64,000 nucleotides of DNA from Mesostigma viride (taxonomy: Eukaryota; Streptophyta; Mesostigmatophyceae; Mesostigmatales; Mesostigmataceae), in assembly GCA_009746045.1 (NCBI GenBank), contig RPFO01000436.1, forward strand, positions 2,429,953-2,493,952, given 5' to 3'. Below the pieces are notes generated by a model. It did no database searches. It was given only the letters and a program-made list of their open reading frames with translations, and was not told the DNA's origin. Each line of letters opens with the position of its first letter. Position 1 is the first letter of the stretch. The position numbers were made by a program, and so were the translations under genes. Shown one piece after another: positions 35,163-45,800 of the stretch.

Positions 35163-35582
35163 GGGAATACAGCAGCAGTAGTGTAGAATAGTTAGACAGT
35201 GGCCTTGTACATGCCCGCCTACTACAGGCACTATACCAGCTGAGGCCTAGCCTTTTTAGTCATGAACATGTGTGCCTATGATGAGCCACCCTCCAGATGA
35301 TGCCTAGCTTTATTTTATCATGCAGTGCCCATGCAGGGATCAGTCACTCTCTGCTGAGAAGCCATGCCCTAGCTCTTGTATAGCCATGATGATCTTCCCC
35401 CACATGACATGCTCCCCCTTAGCTGGGCATAGCGTGATAGATCATGAGGGTGCAGGTGCCCTGGTGCACCTAGAGCAAGGGTAGCTTACATTCCCACCCT
35501 TGCATGAAGTAGCCTAGAATGTATTAAAAGCCATATGCCCCTTCTCAGGGATATGTGCTACAGATACTCCCACCGGAGTTAT

Positions 35583-35901
35583 TCTGATTTGGCACGCCGC
35601 AAAGGTGAAAACCATTTGCGTTTATAGTGCCGGTCCGCGGAAAACGCGGAAAACGCGATCTGCAAATGAATCCGACCGGAATCGAACTGGGGACCTCTCG
35701 CACCAACTTTTGCTGACTATAGGACGGACGTCTCCGGATCCATCCTAAGCATCGCCAACTTACACCTACAGTCATCCGCAAAAGTTCTCCTTTCCAGGGA
35801 GTGATGCAAGCCTGTCGGATTTGGTATACTAGATAAATCATTCGAGATCTGTGTGTGTAGGAGTACTACACACGTGTCTGCACTCGAGACCTGTTCAGTC
35901 T
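35583..35901 (-). mobile_element. SINE-like repeat with tRNA-like segment (copy 1)
   Basis: Flanked by an exact 8-bp duplication GGAGTTAT (35575-35582 and 35902-35909). On the minus strand it carries a 58-nt tRNA-like block (about 35672-35729) with a B-box-like AGTTCGATTCC and end segments TCCGTCC and GGTCGGA that pair at six of seven positions. The second copy (41012-47245) is about 25 bp longer at its 5' end, so this one is 5'-truncated. Variable-length duplications and 5' truncation indicate target-primed retrotransposition. No clear A box is seen, and the tRNA-like block lies in the 3' half, unusual for a SINE. Confidence 0.55.
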
Positions 35902-35934
35902 GGAGTTATGTTCCTAATTAATTAATTAATTAAT

Positions 35935-38578
35935 ATGGGCCCGCTGGCGCTGCGCCACTTCTTTCGTGAGATCCCAAACTCTCGCAGCCCGCGCGAGGAC
36001 ACATTTCTAATTTCAACTCCTACAGGCCTCCCATCTTTTACTGGGATTTTCGTACCGATCCTGCGGCTGAGATTCCAGGATTGAGCGCGGCCTGACCAAT
36101 TCCAGTCATGACGGCTAACAGCCTGCATGGTGTCATGTCTTGTAAGGTAATGTTACCCGGTCAAGGCTAACTTACCGGACGGTTTTACGTACATAGTTGT
36201 CTCACTTAATACCGAGTTGAGTTCTCCAATTGTCTTCTCCGTCCCGCCACATACGGTTTTCCTTGTTGTACACTTGTCCTCTCCCGGTTAGGGCTAAGTT
36301 TTGCAGAAAAACAGAAGTCGGCTAGGTCCCAAGTACTGTTTCCTCCTGTTGGCACCCACGTGACGCAGTCAGTGCGTGCAGTTAATTAATCAATTAGTTA
36401 ATTAATCAATTAAAACATGTATGTATGACAATGACTGCCATGCGTTGTGTGCATGCCGGCCTTTCCATGGCACAAAAACCTTGATCCACACTGCGTATTG
36501 TTTTGTAACTTTGGTACGTACGGTGGTCATTCCAGCTCATGACCATGTGAACTGCCATACCTGCTGTCTGCATGCATACCGCTATCTCTCCATGAGAAAC
36601 CGAGTGATTAAGTAAAACAAATATATTCAGTATATGCCAATTAACCAACGAATGGACGCAATTTATTTGCATCGATGCACAGCGGGAGACCCTGCGGCAT
36701 GCATGTCGTGCATGTACATACAACAAATTAGACAACCAGCATAGGCTTGTCTCATGCCGCTGACAGGCAGTATACCAACTAATTATTAGATGTGTGTCTC
36801 AATGAGACAAGAGTACGCCTGAGTAGTTTGGAATTGAGGCCGTGCAGCATGGGCTTACAGGTGAGCACTCCTTCGCTGCCTCCAGCACGCCTGTGCACAC
36901 AGCTTGCCTCCATGAGTCATCCATTCATCCGCGTGCCTCCCTGCAGGAGAGTCTTGGGCTGCAAATGGTTTGAGTAGGTCCCCATGACACTTAAGCCAAC
37001 TGGCAGATATCGGGCTGGCTTACATTGATAATGCTACTACATATTCTGTCTGCTCAGCTATAGACGGGCAAGTCGCTATTCTTCGCCCATTTAGATTGCA
37101 TGTAAGCCAGCAGAATCCACACTGACTGTGCCCTAGCATCCAGTTTGAACACGGGACCGCGAGACTAAGACTAAGAGATGTCAGTTGCGCGGTTCAAATA
37201 TCCATGAGACAACCAGCGCAGGCCTGAGATGTGGAGAATCCGGACCACATTAGCCCGAGCCTGCCGCTATTTATCCGCATTTGTCGAGTCGTTCAGGATG
37301 ATGGAGACGTATGGGTTTCAAAATCTGTAGCCTTGTACTTGAAGATTATCATGGTACTTTTAAAGATGCCATAGTACAAAATTTGCCAGATGGGCATTAA
37401 GTTAGGACTTAGGACCCTCCATTATTCGTATGGGAAGTGGCGAGGATAGAGGTCCTCCTACCTCCCAAATCCACCGAGACCAACACCTAAAAAAAACGAC
37501 CCAACGGGTTAAAAGCTCAACGGTTTGCTTCTGTCCTAATTGTCTTTAATCGACTGAATTCATGCAGTGCCGAGTTCCGTGCTGACGACTGTCTGTGCTG
37601 ACGCTCACCGACTCGAGACTCAGCAGAATGGAATACTGAAATACCGACGTCGTCCGTCGGTAACCAGCATGCAGCACCTGAAGCGATGGGCGCGAGTCGC
37701 GACCCCGCCTCGTGAACAGATGAACTTCACATTTACCATACCGAAGCCCGGCGGGCACTGGCCACTGGCCAGTGGCCACCCGGGCACGCCACGGATTCTC
37801 TGATGATCCCGGCGTATCACATGGAATCATCCTATTATTACCGCAATTCATTGCCCTGTCAACAGGCCTTTTAACAGGCCTTGCGTGGTCAGATGTTGCG
37901 CGGTCAGCGAGTGGTCAACCGCGCTGACTACCTACACCTGTACGAACTCACACGTGGCCACTAGAATTTTCCCCTGCGGTTCCCTGCAGGCTAGTCATCG
38001 AATCTGGATAAATTCAGCCCGATCTTAACTACGGAGTAGGAATGAATTCTGATGCCGAAGCTTACACGCGTATCGTACCCGATGCTTTCTGCTCAAAAAA
38101 AATGTACGACTGTACGACCCTGATCCTCCCCTGATACGACCGGGAATCCAAGCAGAGCCAAGCAGAAATTCAACGACTGCTGACAGAGCTGAGTGCTGAG
38201 CACGGTCAGACAAGCTCAACGGGGATCGCACCACCTACAGTAACATCTCGTGGTACACGTGTGAACTAACCATTGGTGATTCGTTTCAGTAGAAGAACTA
38301 GAATCCACGTGGTGCACGTTGAAGCAACCAGCACTTAATCACGGGGCCGGGCAATCGATTAAAAGGACGTCAACTGCTTCGCAGCTTCGGAAATAAGCAA
38401 CGTGCTGGCCGGGCACTCCATGCCATCCGAGCACCCGCACGTATACCAGCCACCGGAAAAGGCACCGGTGACGTAAGTCCGCCATTCGCGTGCAACTCAC
38501 CTACCCTACGTACTTCGAGCTTTACTTTTACGAGTATTGCATTTAGCTTATAATAGGGTTGGCACTTAGAAAACAATA
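35935..38578. other. Mostly unassigned; one inverted GAGACAACC-family copy
   Basis: A 68-aa ORF at 35922-36128 (-) has coding-like composition (IGTKIPVKDGRPVGVEIRN) but no family I recognise. AT-rich TTAATTAATCAATTA sequence occurs at 36380-36412. The dispersed repeat is at 37206-37330 (-). A short palindromic GGCCACTGGCCAGTGGCC lies near 37762-37779. The last few hundred bases presumably include the promoter of the gene at 38579. Confidence 0.4.
37206..37330 (-). repeat. Dispersed short repeat (GAGACAACC family)
   Basis: Starts GAGACAACCAGCGCAGGCC, then GAGAATCCGGACCA, then GAGTCGTTCAGGATGATG; reverse-strand copy, diverged toward its far end. Confidence 0.65.
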
Positions 38579-39996
38579 ATGGTCGCGGAGGTTGCTTTCC
38601 AGCCCTCCATTGCGGAGGGGGTCCGCCGCTGCCCGTTTCTGTCGTCCATCGAATTGCCCACCGCGTTCTTTGAGTCTGCAGACGCGGGCCAGGTTAGCAG
38701 CAGTGGCCGTGATGCTTGCCTCCATGGCTCTAGCGCGGCGAAGTTTTCGAGCCTAGATGAGTTCAGACGCGCTTATAGGACTTTCCATGGCAAGGATGGG
38801 GTGGTCCCTCTTTCCCGACCTGAGCGGCCGGTGTGCCCCGCAGCGTTTGCATCCATGTCGATGTCAGCTTTCTCTGGCATGGTAAGTTTTTAAACTTCTT
38901 TTTCCGAAGAAACTCTCCGCGATATACTAATCCTTCCTGCCATGCCTCCTCAACATGCATTGATAGCTGACAAGGGTTTTTTCTTGTGCCGTGGTTGTAT
39001 GAACAGCCGGATCCGATTGGCTGGGGAGGCGAGGTCCTGGATTCCCTGAAAAAGCGCACGAGCGGCGGCGATGTTCACCGGGCGCGGCCACATACTAACC
39101 AGGGATGCCCGGCTTCGAAGTGCCTCAGCCGCGCCACGGGTGGCGGGAGCGCGGTCGATGCCTCCGTAACTTCCGCGGCGGGCGGGCCTTGCGGGGACCT
39201 CCCTCTGCATGCCTCGGGGGCTTACGGGGCCAGCGCGCACGCGACATCCCTTCCGATGTCCGCACTCGCGGCAGAGGCATTACGTCCGGGCACAAACAGC
39301 AGTAGCATAACGGCCTCTCCTCTGCAAGGCAAGTCATCGGACCCCGTGGAGACCGAGCCGTCCCACGGGGCCAAAACGGACGGCCTGAGACTTGCCACCT
39401 CAGCGCATTTTCCTTCCACAGCAACCTCTGTTCCCTTAATCGTCCAAGATGTCCCCTTCATGGAGAGCCGCTGCCCCGTGGCCATCATGGGCCGCCAGCT
39501 TCAGCGCATGGTCCCCACGCTTCCCTCCCTGACCGACCTCTTCCCTGGGCTGCGCCACATGAAGTGCCCGCCCGCGATCATGGCCGTGCGCGCGGCCGTC
39601 GCCAAGCTCCCCCCTGTCCGCTACCTCCGCCCCAAGTCCACACACCTAAAAATACTCGCGATCGGCGGTGTGAGCTTTCTGGCCAACGTCCCGCTGGGGA
39701 ACCTGCGCAAAGGCTACCGCAAGTTCTCCCCCGAATGGTTTGTTGCCGTTCACGCGTCCATCCCCTTCATCGTGCTCCTGCGAAAGGCCGTCATCATGCC
39801 CAAGTGGGCCATCGCTTTCACCATATCGGCCGCGATCCTGGGACAAGCACTCGGCGCACGCCTGCACCTGGCCCCAGGATGCCCCTTGTCCAACCAGCCA
39901 GAGTGGCAGCTGGCGGCCATGGGCGCAGGGACCGCGGTCGCAAAATTTTTGGGGACGCTGGGCAAGGCACTGCCCGCCGCGGCTGTGCTGGCGTGA
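38579..39996 (+). CDS. Two-exon multi-span membrane protein of unknown function
   Basis: Exon 1 38579-38881 (ATG in AATAATGG context) and exon 2 39007-39996 are joined across a 125-bp intron with GTAAGT donor and GAACAG acceptor, both in phase 0, giving 429 aa. The N-terminal 300 residues are polar and low-complexity apart from a segment VPFMESRCPVAIMGRQL. The C-terminal 120 residues carry hydrophobic stretches (about 315-328, 346-361, 369-386 and 402-430) around a well-formed motif GNLRKGYRKFSPEWF, then RKAVIMPKW. This half looks like a conserved domain, but I do not recognise the family. It could be an organelle membrane protein; no clear signal or transit peptide is visible. No neighbour suggests a pathway. 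Confidence 0.6.
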
Positions 39997-40119
39997 GGCC
40001 GTGCACCTTGTAGCCCACATCCGAGCCCACACTTGGCCTACCCCGCTGGTTGCGCCTAAGCTTGCGCTTATGCCCTAGCAAGCTGACCCCAGGAAAGGGT
40101 CGTTAGGGGTCGACCCGCG

Positions 40120-40345
40120 CGGAACGGCGGTGGTGGCAGGGTGGAACATTTGTGGCAACAGTTTCTGGCTTCATGGACACCAGTGGCATTCCTGGCAAAT
40201 GTGGCTTTCCTGGGCGCAACTGGCTGCCCTGGCAATCCTGGCGTTAGGTAATCCTGGCATTCCAGGCACAACTAGTATTCTGGGCACAACTGGCTCAAGG
40301 GGCATCTACTGTCCTGGCCATTCGGTTTAATATATGCTGCCTGCC
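40120..40345 (+). repeat. Degenerate CTGGCATTCCTGG minisatellite
   Basis: Imperfect units of about 15-18 bp with TGGCATTCCTGG, TGGGCACAACTGG and TGGCAATCCTGG, just downstream of the membrane-protein gene. Confidence 0.55.
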
Positions 40346-40997
40346 TCGGCGATCTACTGTCCTGGCTGGGGCAATCGGGGCCATGGCTTGATTCTCCCTG
40401 CGGACCGTTTCAGCCAGCAAAACTGGAAAGGTCGCCTTCAGTGCTTCTGCTCCTGTGCTGGCCAGCTCGCAGCATCCCGTGGAGAAGCCGTGATGGTGCC
40501 CGCCTTGCAAGGGAACAGTTGGGCTGGTGCAGGCCAGATCTCTGGCCTGCGCTGATGATGGGAACAGCTGCGCTGGTTGTCTCATTGATATGTGACGTGG
40601 CAGCCATGCTGTGGAAAGACGCTGGGAGGAACCCTGTGAATGCAATGCGAGCGTGGTGACCTAGCTCAAAATGGGCAGCTTGTTTCCCGCTTCTCCCATT
40701 TTCTGGAAGAAGGGTACCCTATAGGCCTGTACATACGAAGATCTGATGGGGCTGATGAGGGTGAAGGGGCTGTTTCTTCTGTAAGGACAGCTGCTTTTTG
40801 TATTTGTAGTTAAGTTTTGAGCTGGGCATTGGCTCCGTGACATTCTTTGTCCTAAGAACGAAAAAGTATGCATTCTGTTACAAACTGTGCTCATTAATCT
40901 CAGCCTAGGAAACCCAGCAAAAACAAACTGTCATTAGTCTGGTAGTCCTAGTTCAGAACAGAAATCTCAATGTGACCGGCCGGAACGAAGTGTAGCT
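40346..40997. other. Intergenic, no gene seen
   Basis: No supported ORF. A diverged piece of the GAGACAACC family (GCTGCGCTGGTTGTCTC) lies at about 40567-40585. Confidence 0.4.
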
Positions 40998-41171
40998 ATA
41001 GTAAGGTGCATTCAGCCGTGTTCAGCCCGTCTCACGTTGCGAGACTGAACAAGTCTCGCGTGCAGACACGTGTGTGGAACTCCTACACACAGATCTCGAG
41101 TGATTTATCTAGTACCAAATCCGAAAGGCTTGCATCACTCAACGGACAGGAGAACTTTTGCGGATGACTGT

Positions 41172-41447
41172 AGTTGTACTGTGTAGTTCTACTCAGTACC
41201 ATAAATCCTAGTGTGGACGCCGCGCCGTCAGCATCTTTGCTGCGACGGAATCTTGTGAACGGCATCTAGCGTCGCGCCGAGGAATCTCGGACTATGTTAA
41301 GCAAGTCCAATGCACGATGATAAGTTAATGAGAAATAAATGCAACGTGACGGCGGACGAGGTAGCCGCCGGCGTGTTCCTCTGCGTAGCACCAAAGCACT
41401 TGCCTCTCGACGAAGAGCGTTGGTATCCAAAACACATTATTGCAACT
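41172..41447 (+). repeat. 5' LTR
   Basis: 276 bp with inverted AGTTG...CAACT termini; same sequence as 46784-47059. Confidence 0.9.
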
Positions 41448-41475
41448 TGTACTCAAGAAAGAACATTTTCAAAAA

Positions 41476-42705
41476 ATGTTCCGGACGGGCCTGACAACGC
41501 CGTCGTCGAAAATCAAACACAAAATCAAGCTGCCGAATCTCGGAGCCCTGGGCTCGAAGGGCGTGGGCACACTTCGCAAGCCCACCGCGAGCGAGATTCA
41601 GAGGAATCTGAACGAAGAATTTGCCAAGCAGGATAGCCCCGCAGTGGTGGACACTGCGGCGGAGGAAACTGCACCTGCAGCTGCCCGTGCAGCGGAGCTG
41701 CCAAGTGGATCACAGGCGGCGGCTGGGCTGCGCACTGCAAGCCTAGACCGTGCTGCCCGCATCCTCTGGATGAAGGAGCAAAAGGTGATCGAGGAGCGAA
41801 TTCCTGCGCCGATTCCAGCGGCTCCTGAGCCATCAGAGAAGGTGAAAGAACAGTTTATTTTGAACCTGCGCAAGTGGCACAGTGATGTCCAAGACATGGT
41901 AGCCAAGCCTATCGAATTGCTGAGGCGCAATCGGCTGGCCACCGAGGGTTACAAGGTCGTATCCGACCTGATCGAGATAGCCTACAAGGAGGACCGGAGC
42001 TGGGAAGAATTCATGGCTAGCCTTGAGAAGAATCTCCTGAAGACGGGGCTAATGCGCCTCGTCGCAGATGCAGTGAGTATTCTAAAGTTTGATCTGAATC
42101 GGAAGGTAGACATCAGCCAGGCAACGCTCGACTACGAGCAGAAACTGGCGTTGTCGTCCTGCTCGCCAGGTGACGCCTTCTCGGTGGTAATGTTTCTGGC
42201 AAAGGGCATCATGTCTGGTAGCCTGTCTGAGTCCGCCCTCCAGGGCATGTCGGGAACACTGACTGTCGACAAGCTAGCAAATAGGGCAGAGGCTTTCCAG
42301 ATTATTCGCAATTCTGTTGCTGTGCCGGCTGCCGCCAAGGCATTGGTGGCAGCGGGCATTTCTGACCCTCTTTCCTCTGCTGCAGCGCCCATTGCAAGAA
42401 TTCATGGTGCAGGTGAAGAGAAGTGTGGCCGATGCCAGGGCACCGGGCATGTGTGGTCGGATTGCCCAGCCAACACGAAGGCTGGTCCGAATGTGCGGCT
42501 GTGTGGCGCCTGCCACCAGCCAGGGCACTTCGCCAAGGACTGCAAGCACACACGCGGTCCGCAGGGCAAGAAGCGCCCGCCCAAGCCGGCTGGCAACATG
42601 CGGCCCAAGAAGGCCAAGTGGAACAAATGGCAGAGGCAGGGGAACACCCAGGCCACACCTGCTAACACTCATGTGCCTGTCCCTGCTCCCTCTGCAGCAA
42701 ACTAG
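41476..42705 (+). CDS. Gag (capsid/nucleocapsid) of the copia-type element
   Basis: 409 aa from the first ATG after the 5' LTR. The N-terminus is basic; the middle (about 110-290) is predicted helical, with an Ala/Pro-rich region before it. Near the C-terminus lie two zinc-knuckle-like motifs: CGRCQGTGHVWSDC (fits CX2CX4HX4C) and CGACHQPGHFAKDC (CX2CX4HX4C). They are followed by a Lys/Trp-rich basic tail. By family it packages element RNA into particles. It ends at TAG 42703-42705, 187 bp before pol, in a different frame. Confidence 0.85.
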   Translation: MFRTGLTTPSSKIKHKIKLPNLGALGSKGVGTLRKPTASEIQRNLNEEFAKQDSPAVVDTAAEETAPAAARAAELPSGSQAAAGLRTASLDRAARILWMKEQKVIEERIPAPIPAAPEPSEKVKEQFILNLRKWHSDVQDMVAKPIELLRRNRLATEGYKVVSDLIEIAYKEDRSWEEFMASLEKNLLKTGLMRLVADAVSILKFDLNRKVDISQATLDYEQKLALSSCSPGDAFSVVMFLAKGIMSGSLSESALQGMSGTLTVDKLANRAEAFQIIRNSVAVPAAAKALVAAGISDPLSSAAAPIARIHGAGEEKCGRCQGTGHVWSDCPANTKAGPNVRLCGACHQPGHFAKDCKHTRGPQGKKRPPKPAGNMRPKKAKWNKWQRQGNTQATPANTHVPVPAPSAAN

Positions 42706-42892
42706 ATAGCCCATGTTGGGACGATGATGTGTTTACCACTAATCTAGCTGCATGTAATGAGCTGGGTAGTTGTGTAGACAACAATTCTGCTGCGTGCATT
42801 GCTGCTGTGTTGCGTAGCGGCTTGTGCACAGACATTGTTACGCCTGCGGCAACGCGGGACCATGAACCCCCACGACCAGTAATGCTGGTACT

Positions 42893-45800
42893 ATGCAAGC
42901 TGGACTCATGCACGTCGACCGTGACGATGGGGGGTCACTGGCCACACCAGGTGAAGTCCTTTCCTTGACTGCTGTTGCTGCACGCTTGCATCATGTGTTA
43001 GGCCATGGGACCCACGCTATCCGTTTTGCACGGGCACTGGCACCGGGGACTAAGTTGGCTAGCACGGTGCAGTCCATGTACAGTGGTTGTCACCAGTGTC
43101 AGTCCACTGCGCCTAAGCGTGCACGTAGGCATGTCAAACACCCACCCCTTGAGCGTGGTCACTTGGTGTGTGACATTTTGTTCCAGGACCAGGCTGTCTA
43201 CTTGCTGGGAATAGACAGATTTTCCCATTTTGTTTCAGTTGTCCCACTCAAGTCACAGCATGTTGGGGACCTCCTTGAGGGGATAGACCTGTTGGACTCC
43301 ATGTTTAGCATGGTTACAGGGATGCAGTTTGATCAGCAATTCAAGTGGGCTGCCAAGGAACCTGGATATGAGTTTGTGGGAACAGTGGGGCGTGAGGACC
43401 ACGAGTCACAAGGGATAGCGGAGAGAGCGGTACAGGAGTTTAAGCTGCTTGCTACCCGACGTGGGGACCACATGCCACACAGTGAATTCTCTAGTCGGCT
43501 CTTGTGGGCACTTGCCGTGTGTCGAAGTTTGAACAACCGTGTGCTGATGTCGACACAGGATGGGGTGTTGGTGACTGCCGAGGGTTTGCAGTTTGGCCAA
43601 TATCACGATGTGGTGGTGGATGTGTACAAAGACCACCTAGCATCCCGTTTTCAGCGCCTTGTCCAGTTGGATAGGCGACGTGGGGCTTATGAGCCCAGTG
43701 TGGGGCATGATGTTTGGCTGCACAAGGAAGGTGCCCTGGGTAAGCGTGGCAGGTGGCTTGGTCCAGCCAAGGTAATTTCTTGTGATGCTGCTATGCGTAA
43801 ATGCGTGGTGGACTATGAGGGCACTGAGGTCACTATGGCTTGGAATAGGGTGAAGCCCTACATGCGTGATGTGGAGGCTTGGTCTAGAGTGTTGGAGTTG
43901 TACTCCGACCCTAGCAGGCTCTCTAGCACTGTGACTCCTCCTTCCTCTTCGGCTCCTGTATGTGACAATGCAGGGGACAGTGGTACTAGCGCGCCTAGTG
44001 GGGAAGCTGAGTTGGAGTTGCAGAGTGGGGACTATGATGATGATGTTGCTGTGGTAGCACACCACTTACACACCCTAGGGGTAGAACAGGCAGAGAGCTT
44101 GCGCGACAGCTTGCCTAACCTCCCCCCTTCTGGCGTTGGTCGGGAGGATCCCTGCGTTGGTAGGGATAGTACTCAGGGCAGTTCCTGTCTTGAGCGCCCA
44201 AGCCGTAAGGGCTTTCTCACCCTTGCTGTAGAAAGGTTGATGCGTAAACCTCCTACAGACGCTTTGCAAAATCCCGTCAAGGCAGCGATGGTATCCGCAT
44301 TTGGTACCCTGGGTGATCAGCATGGTATGAGGATGTTGGTAGATACGCAGGCGAGAACCTCCATTGTCTCATCCCTGCACTACAATCCTGTGAGACCCTC
44401 AGTGCACTGGGAGTGTGTGACTGATTTTGCTGGCTCAACGAAGTTCCCTGTCCTTGGTGTCATTGATGTCAATGTGATGGGGGTGCTAGTTGAGTTTTGC
44501 GTGGTGGAAGGGTATAGTGGTCCACCAATCCTTGGTCAGAACTTCCTTGTACGGGAGGATGTCTGGGTCAACTCCACCTGCTTGCGGCGGGAGGGGCATG
44601 CTGATCTGCCTCTTGAGGACTATGCTGTCATGTCTGACTGCCAACTTGTTGCTGTCATAGGCAACATTCGGCACGTGAACTATGCCCGTGAGAGTGATGT
44701 GCCGTTGGTAACTCAGTTGTTGCTTCCTAAACGTCCTAGCTTGGCTAGTCTCGGCATTGGACGTCATGATGTTGCTACCCAAAGCCCTATCTCTTACCAT
44801 GATGCTGACGTGGAGTGTCAAACGGAGGAGGGGCTAGATGGGTGGACTAAGGCCATTATTGCGTCAGGTGAAAGGTGGCTTGCATACCGTGCTGTTGAAC
44901 CGGTTGATGAAGTGCCCAGTGGTGCTCGCCTTTTGCGCCACAAGTGGACTTTGGAGCGTAAGTTGGTGCCTGACACAACAACTAGGGTGCCTTTTGTTCG
45001 CCCGGTGGTCCTAGAATTTTCAGGTACTAGTGATCTTCCGGACAATGCCATCTCAGCACCTGGGTTGATCAAGGATAATTGGCGCATGGTCCTGTCCTTC
45101 TACCTAGGCCAGCTCAACAAGGGACTTCCGTATGAGTCAGCCCTCATGGATTTCAGCAAAGCTTTTTTGAATGGTGATCCCAAGCTCGCTGAGAATGTGT
45201 GGGCTGGCACGACCCGCTTGTATGTGCGCTGTCCTCCCTTGTGGCAGCCTATCATGGGCAAGAAGTTTCTCCGTCTCTTGAAGGGTGTTGACGGTACTGT
45301 GACAGGTCCTCGGATTTGGCGCCTTTGCCTCGAGCGTCTTTTGCTTGATGTGATGCACATGTACTATCATGACCTGGACCCCTCTCTGTTTGTTGGCTCA
45401 TGGGAGGGGCAGCCAGTTTTTGTGTTCATTCATGTCGATGATGTGGACTGCATGGGCCCCACACCGTGGCTAGACTGGTTTTGTGCCACTGTTGCTCAGC
45501 ACTTCCCGGTCGGCAAGGTCATTCGCCGCGTCTTGGACAAGTATGTCAAGTTCTGTGGCGTCGACACTATGCTCACCAAGGATGCCTCTGGCAGATATGT
45601 GATGAAGCTGCGTGCAGCGGGGGACTATGTTCAGGAGCTCATCACTCAGCTTTCATCCCTTACTAGTCAGTATATTCAGCCTGCTGAGTGTGGTTCTCTG
45701 CGGGGTAAGCTGAACTGGCTGGTCTCTACCGTCTCCCCTGACTTGGCGGTGCTTGCTCGGTTGCCAGATGACTTGATGTGCTCTCTTTCCCGCAATGTCA

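Larger units (their letters stand above)
34350..35934 (+). mobile_element. L1-like retrotransposon remnant (copy 3), 3' part only
   Basis: A 5'-truncated copy: an ORF1 remnant (34370-35162), about 400 bp of 3' UTR similar to that of copy 1, a hairpin ACTCC-CACC-GGAGT (35566-35579), then a SINE-like insertion (35583-35901), and after it the (TTAA)n tail at 35915-35934. The SINE thus sits between hairpin and tail. Confidence 0.65.

Noticed and set aside
41448-41475. Primer-binding site after the 5' LTR
   Set aside because: TGTACTCAAGAAAG does not match the initiator-Met tRNA complement or another tRNA 3' end that I can verify.
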